A DNA stretch of 64,000 nucleotides from positions 85,332,382 through 85,396,381 of the forward strand of contig NC_081824.1 of the NCBI RefSeq assembly GCF_030867095.1. The letters run 5' to 3'. This DNA comes from Alligator mississippiensis (taxonomy: Eukaryota; Chordata; Crocodylia; Alligatoridae). Positions 1 to 11,708 of the stretch are shown here, one piece after another (within the stretch, counting starts at the first letter, position 1; every line of letters begins with the position of its first letter). A program made the translations under genes and the position numbers. A model generated the notes under the pieces. It saw nothing but the letters and a program-made list of their open reading frames with translations, had not been told where the DNA came from and made no database searches.

Positions 1-173
1 GGAATGTATATCATATACAAACTTTATATAATGGTGTTTTTTCTTTAACAAATTATTCATAAAATTTCTTTTACTCCATTTAAAAGTTAATTAATAGAAG
101 TTCACTAGCAATCTAATAAACTAGCCCAATTTAAAAGGAAGTTTTATCAGAAGTTTAGAAAAATGGTAATGTA

Positions 174-620
174 ATGTTTAGTGGCCATGTGGGCTGTGTG
201 GGCCATGCAGGGGGCACATGTGGGTCCTGTAAGGGGGGGGCTGTGGCCTTGAGGCAGGAAGCTGTGGCTCTATGGAGGGAGCTGTGGGGCCTGCAGTGGG
301 GGGGGGGCAGTCTGTGTGCTAGGTGGTTGGGCTGTACCCTGTGGGGGGGGACAGGGGACCCACCCCTCCTGAGCAACACCCCCACAAACTCCCAAACACA
401 GTCCTCCCACAATCCACCCACAACACCCACTTCCCCAAGCCACCCCCACAAACCCCTCACCCACATACCCAGCCACAAACTTCAAACCCCTGCACAAGCC
501 CCACATCCCTCCAAACCTCACCCGCACAAACCCTACTCCCACCCACAAACTCCCCCAGCCTCCCCCACTAAATTGGTTTACACTTGTAAATATATCAATA
601 AAACATTGCCCAACTGATCT
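174..620. repeat. G-rich then C-rich low-complexity repeat
   Basis: GTGGGCTGTGTGGGCCATG-type G-rich sequence (174-350) followed by CCCACAAAC-type C-rich sequence (360-570). ORFs across it are compositional. Probably part of the family at 1080 and 16040. Confidence 0.55.
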
Positions 621-729
621 CTCTCTATATAGTGGCATTTCATTTTAATAGCAGAAGAACACTATTTTGGGTACTTTAATAGGAGAATTTGGGTTTCTTA
701 TCAGAGTATTTGCAATTCCTAAACAGTGC

Positions 730-955
730 AGGTTTTCATACTGCTGGGGCCAGCACAGGTGCTGGCCCCAGGCTTTAGCTTCCCCTGGCTGCAGATCCAG
801 GAGGAGCTGGGCAGGGTAATTTTGCCCCAAGTGGCACAACTTGCCCCACACCAAAGTGCATGCTCAGGCACATGCAGTGAAGCATAAATCCCCAACACAG
901 ATGTGTGCCGCTCCTATTTGAGCTGCTGCAAGCGCATGTGCCTGCATGTGTGGCC
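730..955 (-). mobile_element. Repeat shared with 14890-15095
   Basis: Reverse complement of the segment at 14890: CAGCACAGGTGCTGGCCCCA, GAGGAGCTGGGCAGGGT, GGCACAACTTGCCCCACAC and the TTTGAGC/GCTCAAA blocks all correspond. It contains a perfect 13-bp palindrome at 744-771. Confidence 0.7.
744..771. repeat. Perfect 13-bp palindrome with 2-nt spacer
   Basis: CTGGGGCCAGCAC at 744-756, AG, then GTGCTGGCCCCAG at 759-771. Confidence 0.95.
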
Positions 956-1079
956 ATGCCCTATGATTTACAACAACTGATGATGACTATGTGGTATATT
1001 CACCATGTCTAAATTTTCCAAATTTGTTTTATTCACACTTTGACCTAACTACATTTGTAGAATGTTAGCTGATGTGCGC

Positions 1080-1605
1080 TTTGTTTGAAAGAGGCAGCAC
1101 TAAACTGCAGGGGATGGGACTGTGGGCCATGTGGAGGGCAGGCGGGGGAGACCCACCCCTCCCAAGCAGTTCCCCCTCTCCCCACACCCACAGTCCCCTG
1201 CACCCACACAGCTGCCTCATTCCAATCCTCCCCACCCCCATTTCCTTACTTACCTGGGATGGAGCCTAGTCCCATCAGGCTGCAGCCTGCGCTGGTCCAG
1301 GCTGCCCCACACGCAGTGGCAGCGTGCTGCAGCATCAGGGAAAGGGGCAACTATAAAAACACTCTGGCCGGCTACCAGAGTGTCTGTTTGGAGGACCCCA
1401 GCCTCCGATTGCCTAAGGGCACAATCCTGGGCTGTGCCCTGCCCCATGTTTTTTCTGCGGGTTTTTTTTTAATATCAAATTTTGAGCCCATGCTGCAAAT
1501 ATGTAGCACAGAGAACGTTATTTTCTTCCTAGCGTGCCTCTTGTGGTGTCTCAAAGTGCTTTGAGATGTAGCAAAAGGCACATGCGGGCTCATTTGGATG
1601 CACCC
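1080..1605 (+). mobile_element. GC-rich repeat, copy A
   Basis: Shares with 16300-16830, in the same orientation, a C-rich CCCCACACCCACAGTCCC-like tract, TTACCTGGGA, an AGCACAG..AACGTTATTTT block and TGCCTCTT..TTTGAGATG. It ends near GATGCACCCA. Non-coding; ORFs here have no family match. Confidence 0.65.
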
Positions 1606-1607
1606 AT

Positions 1608-2190
1608 AGGATGGAAAGGGACCTCCAGGGTCATCTAGTCTAATCCCCTGTATGAATGCAGAGATGCTAAATCTAAATCATTCCTGTCCCATGCTTATCT
1701 AGCCTCCTCTAGCACATCTCCAAAGAGGGAGATTTACTAGGCACTCTGTTCTACTGTTGTCTTGTTCTAACAATGAGGAAAAATTTGTGACATCTGATCC
1801 TGAAATCTATCTTTTTGCAATTTAAAGCCACTGCTTTGTGTCCTGCCCTCTGCAGCGAAGGAGAACAGTTTTTCTCTCTTTGCTGTGGCAGCCTTTCCAA
1901 TATTTCAAAACTGCTATCAAAACCCCAAATTTCTCCAAGCTAAGAATACCTAATTTTCTCAGCCTTTCCTCATGCAGCTTAACATCCAACCTCTTTTTTT
2001 TTGCTCCCTGCCTATGGACCCTCTCCTACTTCACATCCTTCTAATCATGTGGAGTCTAAAACTGCATCCTAATGCTTAAAAATAAGGCTTAATCAGCACC
2101 AAAAAGTAGTACTATTATTTCTAGTCTTACACCCAACATTTCTGGTAATATAGCCCAAAATTATCTTTGCTTTTTTAGTTTATTTTTTTG
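1608..2190 (-). mobile_element. Old CR1/L3-like 3' remnant, minus strand
   Basis: The + strand reads GGATGGAAAGGGACCTCCAG then GGTCATCTAGTCTAATCCCC, the reverse complement of the 3' UTR typical of CR1. It continues as T-rich sequence with AACAATGAGGAAAAATTTG, also typical of these tails read backwards. It is much more diverged than the three CR1 copies above and has no ORF. Confidence 0.7.
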
Positions 2191-2224
2191 CCACTACCTC
2201 ACATTGCTGACTCATATTGAGCCT

Positions 2225-2345
2225 TTGTAAATATTAAAGAGAGGGAGTTAGGCATGTTAGTCTGGAGTCAAGCCAAAGGCAGGGTAGATCTGCACCTTTA
2301 TAGATAAATTAGAGAGGTATAATGTCTTTGTAAATCAAGCCAATG
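2225..2345. mobile_element. Partial copy of the 36.1-kb repeat
   Basis: GGCAGGGTAGATCTGCACCT followed by TTATAGATAAATTAGA parallels 36088-36120. Short and diverged. Confidence 0.5.
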
Positions 2346-2458
2346 ACTTTAAGATCCAGTTCTTTCAGCACTCTGAGATGATTTTGCTGGGTCTTGCCAA
2401 CATAAATTCATTCAAATTAATAAAAACTCTCTGGTCATAGGCAGAGGGAAAACAAGTT

Positions 2459-2512
2459 ATTTGGGGGGGCTGAGCACGTGCATGCATACGCACACACTCA
2501 GCCCCCCCAAAT
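2459..2512. repeat. Perfect 16-bp inverted repeat with 22-nt loop
   Basis: ATTTGGGGGGGCTGAG at 2459-2474 pairs exactly with CTCAGCCCCCCCAAAT at 2497-2512. It stands at the edge of a GC-rich repeat running to about 2960, so it may be an element terminus. Confidence 0.95.
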
Positions 2513-2960
2513 GGGGCACGGGATGGAGCCGCGAGTGGCTTGTCTGGGGGGGAGGCGCCCAGCATAGGGAGGGGGTAGCAGCTTTCACTGTTGGGGGAGG
2601 GCATGGGTATGTGCCCCCAGATCTGTGGGGGGGGGGGGGTGCTGCTGCAGGCAGGGGCCGGGGCTGCACTGGGCTCTTCCTAGTTGGGGCGTTTGGGCCA
2701 AGCTATGCTCAGGGCAGACGGTGGCAGCACTGGACAGGGGGGTCAGGGGGCTATGGCAAATTCTGGGGTGGCTGCAGCCTCCCCCTGTAGCCCCCCTCCC
2801 TGCACCCCCAAGATGAGCTCCATTCCATGCCCTGCCCCCCCGGCTGTGCAGCACCTGCCCGTCCCAACCCCATTCCCATTCCCACTCCCTCCCTACCCCT
2901 GCTGCAGCCACCAGAAGCCCATGGCTAGGCTGTCTTGCAGCCCTACCACTGCCTTGTTAG
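2513..2960. repeat. GC-rich repeat body next to the 16-bp hairpin
   Basis: G-rich then C-rich sequence with an 11-12 base G run near 2630. No protein family is recognisable in any frame. Confidence 0.45.
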
Positions 2961-5900
2961 CCCCCTCTTCCACCACCTATGCTGACGGTGTCTTTAGTTA
3001 TCATGACCATTGCCCTTGCCTTTTGTCTCTCTTATTTTTGTTAGCTGTCCTGTTGGAGCTTTTTGCATCATGTCAAAAGCAAAACAGATATTGAGGAGCT
3101 CTGTATTTGCACTTTAGCTAATAACTCACCCTGGCTATTAAGCAATGGCCCCATGGCTTCTTTGGTCTTTTGTTCCTGTCCAACGTATTTAGGAAGAGCC
3201 TAGAAATCCTTGTTGTTCTTGAGATCCCTCAGGTGAAAACCATTTTTGATCTGTGATTACCTAATTTTATACTGGCAGGTTCTTTCTTTTTCTTGAGTTT
3301 GTATGGGGTCTGAACTGTTTAGGATTAGAGATTCTGTGGTTATGTCTCACACCAACAACTCCATTTTGAATATAAGGTTGTTTATCTTCTGTCTCCATAC
3401 TTAGCTAACCATGGAAAACAGGAGAAATTCTGGTACCTTGTACAGGGCTACCAAACAATGATTTCCCTTTTAACTTCTATTAGGAGGAGTCTAAAAGACA
3501 GAATAAATTATTTTTTTTAAGTCTGAACCTTGAGTTTGGGAGGAACAGAAGAAAGGATGGAAAGCGAGGGGATGGACCTAAACAGCAGATCACAGAGCAG
3601 GGGAATTCAGAGGAACTCATTGCAGGAACAGCTGTAGGAGAAGAAGTAGAAAAATGTCTAAGACAAGATGCCATGATTTGGAGAATGGGCCATGTGCGGC
3701 AGGGGAGATCATGGACTCCTTAAAGGAGTCCAACCAAAGCCCAAGCAGCACTCTTTGTGAGGAAATTGAAACAAAGCCATTCATAAACTGTCTTTTTTAC
3801 TGCTCATTCTACCAAATGTGAAGACTGTGTCCGTTTGCTTAAATGAGCACATGTTCTCTGAAGAGTTGGACTGTAAATTCAGACAGATTGCACAACCAGA
3901 ACTCTGTAAAAAAGGTGTGCTTAAGCTTTTGGGGAGCCTGAGACATGTTGTGAATCAGCACTGGTCCTGTGCCTAAAACCTCTGGTCACAGATAGAGCTT
4001 GTTTCCATGAAGGATTTCAGAGATGGCAAAGAAAGAGACAGCACTGCAGCCCACTCAGAGCAAATCAAACTTAATAGCACATGGCCCAGTGATAGGCTCC
4101 ATATAAAACAACTTGGCATATCTCCAGCTCTGCTGAGTGACAACCTCCCATAGACTATAACAGATACTAATTTAGCTTTCTTTAATGAGAAGTGACACAG
4201 CCTCTTAGCAAGTCACATGTACAATCTACCTTCTAAACATTTGGGGAACTTACTAAGGTTTTCTAAATATTTTATTCACATGTATGTCAAGTACAGAATA
4301 TACACTGTAAATGCAAAAAAAAGTGTATAGAAATCAGGCAGTAGCTTTATTCTGAGAAAATTTATATGTGAAAGCATTTGATACAGTGCTGGAGGATATA
4401 AAAAAAAATTCCAACATTAAGCAAACTGTAAAAACTGATTTCTGATACCTAGTTTGCTGTTTATTTTACCAATGCAATTCAGTATTATTAGTTTATAAAC
4501 AAAGCGTTCAAATAGAATCTTAAAAGAAAGAAGCATTCCAAACTTATACTAAATACCTAAAAAGGCTCTTATGGAACATCTAAATATCCACCTAAATAAC
4601 AGTAAAAGCTTTTGTATTAAAGCAAAAGCTGGTGAAAAGGAGAAAAACAAAAATGATTCACAAGTTGAAGATGTATTTTCCCCTTAACGTTATGCCTAAA
4701 CAAACTAGTATGTCACAAATTTTATTATTATTATTACTTAGACCCATAATCCTGTACCTCTTATACATGCAAATAATTTGAATGCAATGAGACTACTCAC
4801 ACACACAAATGCATGTGGAATCAGAGTCTTAATCAGGGTACGAGTTATCCAACTATGTAACATGGGTCTGAGTGCAGGCACAGGGGTCTAACTACAGGGA
4901 GCTCAATACAGTTTCAAGTTACACAGTGCAGAAACCAGTTAAACACAACCATAAATGATGGGATAAACATTTTACACTTAAATAAATATAATCAAAATAA
5001 ATGCTTTCACAGACAGAATATGCAGGGACTTTCCATTTACTTTTAAAAAGCAAATAGTATTGATATTTTATATTATAAACATCATGGAACAAAACAAAAA
5101 GCTGCGATAAATGGATTCAAATATACTTGATGATTAAAAATATATACTCTTGTATTTCTCTCCTATTACAAATAATTTTATTTCCATAGACAATTTATAT
5201 AAACACTATATAACCCAAGTAACTGTAAAAACACACAGTTATAATTAAGATTATCACTGCATATACAAAATAAAATCTGCTAGTCTTCCTTTTGCCAAAA
5301 GATTGTGCAAGAAAAATGATTCACCTTAAAGGGACACCATCGGTTTAAAAATCATGTTAGTCTGAAAACAACTTACTTTGAAACAAACACCTCCTAAGGA
5401 TTATTACAACTGAAAGAAATTAAAGATTACTCCCATTTATTTACTCCAAGGATGACCCTTTGTGGACCATCAGTTTCCCATTGTTCTTTTTGGTGTTTTT
5501 ACGTGGTAACATGGGATAGAAAAGCTTTTAAAAGGAATGGTAAAACATCACTGTAAAACTAGACAGGAGTCAAACAGTTGTAAGTGACCAGCTTGATGGT
5601 GTCCTGTTCATATAGAGTTGTAAATATGTGTGCAAATGTATGTAGATATGCAAGAGTACAACCAAATACCAACTCTCTGCAGTGAAAAATTAATGTCACA
5701 CCTACAGGATATATCCTCAGAAAATTCTGCTTCATGAGAGCAATTACACAGCTGTGCCATCTGGTGTTAAAATACCCAAATGGCCGTTTTCTAACTAATG
5801 TTCAGATTTGCTAACTGTTCTTTCTATTTGAGCAAATGCATCCAAATTCCCTTTACCTCCCCTAAATCACTTAAGGTTAGATTTTGCCTTCAGAAGGCAA

Positions 5901-7045
5901 TTTTTTAAAAATAAACTTCAGGCATTTAATTTCTGTTGTAAAAACTCTTACTTGAAAATATTTAGAAATCCTGTTTTTGCTAGTAGATACAGACACATTC
6001 ATTTCTTGGGTCTTTAGGATTTCAGTTTGTGTTATTTATAAAGTCTACAGGGGTGGAATTTCAAAGTTTCACAAGATATCTCAAAGCATTTGACAAATTC
6101 ATAAAGCACCAACTACTGAAAACCCACAAACAAGGATACTTGGGGATTAAAAAGGGAGAGAAAGCAGCATGGTAGCAGGGAAAGGGAGCACTAAGTTGCC
6201 CACCTCAACCAAGAAAACACAAACAAACTAACTAAACAACCAAGAAAACCCAAACAAACTAAACAAAAACCCCAAGACAAAACCAAATGGAGAAGCAAAC
6301 AGGGGCCAAGAAGATTTCTCTCACTTTCACACCCAAGGAAATAGCATTTGGATAAAAATAATGTGGCAAATTAATATGGATTTATATATTGCAGCTCCCG
6401 AACCCTGGTGTATAAGCCTAGGATGCTCTATGGAGTAGATTCTCTTTTTTAGCATTCAAGAAGCACCAGCTGCTTGTTGGGAGTCCCACAGAGGACTGTC
6501 AGAGGTTTGACCAACTACACAGAAATAAAAGCAAAAAAAAAAAGAGCAGCTCTCTATAAGCAGTGTGGCTTGCTAGAAAAGGTGTGGAGATTAGTTAATC
6601 TGTTAGTGAGTGACAAAGTAACCATTAACTTTTTCCTAATGTAGACTCAGGTTAATACATTTTATATTTATTTATGTGGGAGAACATGACACTTAAAGCC
6701 AAGTTCTGTTCTGCTTACTAGGTGTGTAAGTGGACTTAAGTGCCTACATGCAATTCTATGACATTCTGCTCTGGTTCCTGAAAAAGTTAATAAAAAGGTG
6801 GGTTGGTCCTCCTCTTTGCTGCTTTTTTTGTGATTCACTTTTAGAATAAGATGCTGGTGTGTTACAAAAGCAGATGCATTAATGGATTTTCCGAGACTTG
6901 AACAAAGAATCACACTTAGGTGCCTAAATTCATTTGGACACTCAATAAATGGAATAGGATCTGGCCCCTAAAAGTCAATCCTCAAGGGAGCCTATCAGCT
7001 ATATTAAGGTAAAGGGTATTGATTTGAATCTATCTCAGGAAAATG
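2961..7045. other. AT-rich unique sequence downstream of USP45
   Basis: No exon, conserved ORF or clear transposon recognised. 4200-6600 is AT-rich with several AATAAA/TTTATT motifs on both strands. An A/C-rich stretch (AAACAAACTAA type) lies at 6205-6295. Confidence 0.5.
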
Positions 7046-7053
7046 GTTTAGCT

Positions 7054-7123
7054 CAGGGGTTAACTCTCAGCCTACAGGCTCCTGCTCAGCTACCACTTCC
7101 CCCATTCCTTCTGCTATTGTGTG

Positions 7124-7164
<41 letters not shown>

Positions 7165-7597
7165 GCACCATGTGTACACACACTGGCAGCAATTCCTGCA
7201 ATGGCAAAAGCCATGTCCTGCCTACCCGCCCTGGCTCCTTGCAGCCCCGTGGACGTGTGAGCTGGTGTGTGTGGGGAGCTGCAAGTTGTCATGCACCGGG
7301 GTTCCCCTACACCACGACACAGCCCCATTGAGGAATGGCCTGTTGTAAAGCAGCTGCTGGAAGTGGCAGTGCAGTAGCACTCCCCCCCATGATTGGCAGG
7401 TGAGAACTAGAACACTTGGGGCAGGGCAGGGTAGGGAGCTTGGAGCCAGGAAACCTCTGTACATAGGCAGGCAGCAGAGGGTACTGGTCCAGCTGCAGCT
7501 TGGGTGCTACCAGGCAAAGCGTGTGGAGGGACTGAGACAGAAGGGGATGTTCCATGTGGCACATGGGTCCCAGCCACTCAGGAGTTGGACAGCCCTG
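7054..7597. mobile_element. hAT-like element containing a CA microsatellite (544 bp)
   Basis: Left end CAGGGGTTAACTCTCAGCCT, right end AGGAGTTGGACAGCCCTG, imperfect inverted repeats. The flanks are GTTTAGCT (7046-7053) and ATTTAGCT (7598-7605), 7 of 8 identical. The interior is GC-rich with a (CA)n tract at about 7127-7162. Downstream of USP45. Confidence 0.78.
7127..7162. repeat. (CA)n microsatellite
   Basis: About 18 uninterrupted AC units inside the 7054-7597 hAT-like element. Confidence 0.95.
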
Positions 7598-7605
7598 ATT
7601 TAGCT

Positions 7606-8699
7606 AACGTATATTAGCTAATTTTGACCTAACCTCAACTTTGTTACCTGACAAATCCCACTTGACTAAATGCTCCAGCTGGCCATTAGATTCCCTCTAT
7701 CTACTACCTATACATTATGGTTATTTAGCCCCCTGCCATTCAACAAGTAGATTCACATGGCATAGTATATGGCCATGAAATACAAAGCCCCCTGACCAAC
7801 TGCTGCTTCTTGATTCTGAGCTATATAGCCATGGTAGAGTCTCCTGCTTTCTAGGATGCACATCCTTATACACAGAGATGGTTACCAGAAATCTGCTATA
7901 GCAGCTTGAAGTCCTGAGAGTTCTGTGGCAAGGCTGGTAGTGCTTGGAGGACTGGCAATTTTCACCATGAAACACAATGTTTCCATAGATGAAAACAGTA
8001 AATTGAAATAGAAGTGAAAGCTTATTTACCAAATACAGGTACTTTTGGGATGGATGGGTTGTAATCTTTGAGCTACCTGATATAAACAATCAGCTGCTAA
8101 AATACATTAACAGATTATTTAGAAGAAAATGTGAAAAAAAAATAATTTTAATGTCAAACATTGACAACCATCATCATCTATTATGAACTGGGAAAAGAGC
8201 AGCACAGGTGCTGCAGGCGGTAAGTTTTCAGAACACCAAGAGCAGCAGGAATATTACTGGCAAATTCGGACAGTTGACATAGCTGACTACAAAAGGAAGA
8301 TACATACACCTGAGTTGTCACATACACCTGAGTTGTCTGTCACTCTACTCACACACACAATACAAAAATAATTTGTAATTTATTCCTTATGTGAGAAACA
8401 TAAATCAGTAACAGATGAACTAATAAGTTTTCAGAACTAACAGTAATAGAATTACTGTCGTCCTTGAACAATTCCATTCATACTCTCATACAAGCTCACA
8501 ATAAACTTTACATGTGTAGCAAAAAACAGCAAATGAGTGTTTAATAATATAGAACTATTTGTAATTCTCTTATTTCCCAATAAATATATTAAGCCATTAG
8601 ACTTGAAAACAATAGATTTATGGCGTGTTTATACCAGGGTATTTTTTAATGCCAATCAGCAGTGGCTCAGAGGAAGCATATTAAATGGTGTTTACAAGT
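7606..8699. other. Unique sequence beyond the probable USP45 3' end
   Basis: Contains the 18-bp duplication at 8303 and an alternative minus-strand AATAAA at 8379-8384. A 122-codon minus-strand ORF at 7721-8089 has no recognisable domain. Confidence 0.4.
8303..8338. repeat. 18-bp tandem duplication
   Basis: CATACACCTGAGTTGTCA at 8303-8320 is repeated at 8321-8338 with one change. Confidence 0.9.
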
Positions 8700-9356
8700 A
8701 TTCACACCTTAAATACTTTATTCATCATCAGGAAGCATTAACAGGCAGACACTATATTTTAAATTGCTTCATAACAGTATATCAGAAAACTACATTGTGA
8801 CATTATCCAATCACTGTCATTTCAGTGAGGATCTCACTGATTTCCAGCTGCTTAGTCTAGTATCACAGTCTAATCAGTTCCATTTTGTTCTGCAGAATCC
8901 TTAAATTCAAATATCTAACCCAGCCCTTGGTCTGGTCTGGGCTAAATCCCAATGAAGGTAAATCATTTTGCATTATTACTTTCCATCAAGGAACCCAGGC
9001 ACTTAATATTACCCATCTCATTTTTACTCTTTACTGTTTTAACACCTTGGCTCTGCTGAAGTCAACAGCAAACCTTCCAGTGACCTCAACAGAGTATTTT
9101 TATACCACATCTCAGATCCACTCAAGTCTGTTTCTCTCTAGCTGAATTTAGGAACTTTCAAGACAAAGTGCATATTTAAAGGAGGCATTTAGATATAGAT
9201 GATAAACTTGAGTGATATTTAGATTCAACATAGGGTAAGCTCTCTACAAGAGGCCAGATAAAGGCACAATACTTGCAGGTACTGTAGCCAATGCAGCGTT
9301 TAAATAATATAGACTAAATAACCATTATAATTTTTAAATTAAATTGATGAACACTC
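8700..9356 (-). other. USP45: Probable USP45 3' UTR with first AATAAA signal
   Basis: AT-rich sequence directly after the stop codon with no exon signal or repeat. The first canonical AATAAA on the minus strand is at 8717-8722, about 640 nt past the stop; a second is at 8379-8384. Cleavage just below 8717 is plausible. This is inference only, as longer 3' ends are possible. Confidence 0.45.
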
Positions 9357-9487
9357 TTATAATATTCTTTCATAAAAAAGCAGGTAAGCTTGTGCATTCA
9401 GTACTCTTGATTCGGGAACCATTTGTACATGGACATCACTAACATATACCCATTGTCCTGTGGATGCTCCTACAGCTTCTTTTAAAC
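9357..9487 (-). CDS. USP45: USP45 terminal coding exon: catalytic Asp and stop
   Basis: A 131-bp coding part. GT completes Gly, then LKEAVGASTGQWVYVSDVHV, and the exon ends QAYLLFYERIL followed by TAA. The acceptor is TTTATATTTCAG. The Asp in YVSDVHV is the third catalytic residue of the USP triad, and AYLLFYERIL is the usual USP C-terminus, so the protein ends naturally here. Confidence 0.96.
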
Positions 9488-10205
9488 CTGAAATATAAAG
9501 CAAAAAAGTCAACGTTCACTGCCTTATATCTTTAGCATCCAACAACTCAATTGGTGCCTCCCAATGGGAAGTGGCAGAATACCTTTAAACTCAGCAATTA
9601 GTCAGGAGTTAGATGTATATTCATGTATATCACATTTATATTGAATAGGCTTAAGTGGTATCAAGTTTTTGTTTTGTTTTTACTTTGTAACCACTTAAAT
9701 GCATCTTGGAATGCCTTAGTCCAAAGCCAAAAGGCTCATAATTTACCACACAGTTCACTGAGCAGGCCTCAAATGGGGCCCCAGCAGAGTCAACAGCTTT
9801 TCAAGCCAAGGTAACCCTGCGTGTACCCCAGATACTCCCCATAAAGGATCCATGTGTTAATTAGCCCCACAATCATAACTGGAATTGGGCGTTCTCATTA
9901 CTAGTCTTGGACTCCTCCAAAAATTTAGATGCAGAAGAGGTGCAGGGCAATATGTTCTGGGCCACCTCACGGAGGGCAGGGCCACACTAAACATATGAGA
10001 CAGGCTGAGAGAGGGGGTGACAGAGGGATTCTGGGTGAACTGTTTGGGGCCCCATTTGGTAATGTTTCCCAGACAATTAACACTGGTGAAGAAACAGGAA
10101 TCACTGGAAATGGGCATAAAAGGCACAACTCAGCTGTGGGAGTGAAGAGGAAGTTGAAATGTATTCAAGTGGCTCACCACGATTTGGAAAAGGAGCTGGC
10201 GATAA
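9488..10205. other. USP45 last intron, part flanking the solo LTR
   Basis: 9488-9700 looks unique. 9900-10200 is GC-richer and repeat-like (CACACTAAACATATGAGACA region) and directly abuts the LTR, but no retroviral domain is readable. Confidence 0.4.
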
Positions 10206-10210
10206 GGGGG

Positions 10211-11150
10211 TGTAACAATGCACAGGTTGTGCTTGTCAGTAAAAGGGGTGTGGGCAGGCAGCAGAGCAGCCTGCAGGTGGCTGTACTTTCAATCAGGTGT
10301 TACATGCCCAGCAGGAGACCGCTTGACTGGGAAGTGGGCCCAGCTGCTGGATATAAGAGCAGTGGGCCAGCAGTTTGCTGGAGGGAGCATCACCTGGCTA
10401 GAGCTGCTGCTCACAGAACATCTTGGAGGTACAGGGCAGGAACTATGAGGATGGTGGAGGTTCCTGGCGCTGGGGCATGACCTAAAACTACATTTTGCTG
10501 GGGCTGGATAGTGTGGTGGGGCTATCAGTAGTGGGGTAGTCTTCAGGAAATGCCATACTTGTGCCTCCCCAGTGAAAGGCAAGTATGGGGCACCAGAAAG
10601 CCTCAGCCCCCATCACTTTGTGGGTTACCCCATGAAGGGGAAAGGGTAGGGGAGCACACCCTGAAGATAAAAGCACAGGGCCCAGGCTCATGAAGTGAGG
10701 CCTAAGGTGAGGTCCAGGCTAAAGAAAGGCGCCTGCAGCAGGGCACAGGTCCACAGTAAAGCCTGAGGCCCCAAATTGGGGGTGGGATGTTAGCTACATG
10801 TGGGACAAGCCCCAGTGCGGGGGCACAGGATAGAGAGCCCAGTGTGTGGGTATGGGATGATAGGCTGGGTGAGGCCAACTAGGGTTAGGCCAAGAGAGGC
10901 CAAGGGATGGTCCAGCTAAGGGACCAGGGTGTTGATAGATATGGATGCCAGCTGCGAGACATGGGACACAGTATAAGGGGAGGTTTGGAGCTGTGTATAA
11001 ACCCTTGGCATCAGGACAATTAAATGGGCAGCCTCTCACCTGGGAACATCATAATGATCCATCTAAGGCGTGGCAGGAAAGACAGGCGGGCGGTTAGCCC
11101 TAGGCAAGTGGGCAGGCTAATGATTAGCCCTGGGAGCTCCATTTGTTACA
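10211..11150 (+). mobile_element. Solo LTR (endogenous retrovirus-like), 940 bp
   Basis: Starts TGTAACAATG and ends ATTTGTTACA, so it has TG...CA ends with an 8-bp inverted repeat (TGTAACAA/TTGTTACA). A 5-bp direct repeat GGGGG lies on each side (10206-10210 and 11151-11155). A TATA-like GATATAAGAG is at about 10350 and an ATTAAA poly(A)-type signal at 11019-11024, which suggests plus orientation. No gag, pol or env sequence is attached. It sits in the last USP45 intron, antisense to the gene. Confidence 0.8.
10350..10359 (+). promoter_or_regulatory. TATA-like box of the solo LTR
   Basis: GATATAAGAG about 140 bp into the LTR, followed 30 bp later by CAGTTTGCTGGAG where a start site could lie. 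If active it would transcribe antisense to the last USP45 intron. This is inferred from sequence only. Confidence 0.4.
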
Positions 11151-11554
11151 GGGGGGCTGAAAACAATGGTCACTAGCATGTATTCTATTCAGATAGGCTG
11201 CACTAACTTATCCTTTGTGGTAGGTTCCCCTCAGTATATTTGTCCAATATTGCCCATAGATTTTATAGCCATGCTCAATGTAGGCTTTATTTAATCAGCT
11301 TCGTAGTCGGTTTCCATTACTGAGCATATGCTGCTTTTGGCAGCAGTTTAATGACAGACACTGTATTTAATGAAGTTCCATTGTATGTGAATGTAAGGCA
11401 AGGAGCTGTTTTCCTTTTGCTGACTAGAGAAAAAAACCCTCATATTTGGGTAAATACAAAGTGTGTGCACGCGTGTGTAGTAATTGGATGAAGAAATGTA
11501 GTAAATGATTAATTCTGTTTGCTCGAAGAGGGAAAAAAGGTTTCTTGTACATAC

Positions 11555-11708
11555 CTAGACCATTTTTATTGATAGAAATATGCTCCAGTAATTTCTTGGA
11601 GGGTGATCGGACTTTCACATATGCTGCATAGTGACCACCTCGCATTGAACCACTGTGTTCTACGATTCCATAAAGACTATATAGAACTTTTGCTCCATCT
11701 GTCACATT
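11555..11708 (-). CDS. USP45: USP45 coding exon: His box with catalytic histidine
   Basis: A 154-bp exon: 51 codons plus one base, from NVTDGAKVLYSLYGIVEHSG to NKNGL. It contains the USP His box SMRGGHYAAYVKVR; the His in GGHY is the catalytic general base. The acceptor is TGTAAATAAG and the donor CTAG|GTATGT. The last base G joins GT of the final exon to form Gly. The next intron (9488-11554) contains a solo LTR in the opposite orientation. Confidence 0.96.

Noticed and set aside
174-638. Overlapping ORFs of 82-147 codons on both strands
   Set aside because: They follow G-rich/C-rich low-complexity sequence, are Pro/His/Thr-rich with no domain, and the open frames are a composition effect.
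7024-7348. ORFs with poly-His/Thr or poly-Val/Cys runs
   Set aside because: They are translations of the CA microsatellite.
7721-8089. 122-codon minus-strand ORF beyond USP45
   Set aside because: No domain and no splice or initiation context; it starts beyond the probable poly(A) site.
9929-10480. 183-codon plus-strand ORF running into the LTR
   Set aside because: It crosses the LTR boundary at 10211 and shows no gag, protease or other domain, so it is fortuitous.
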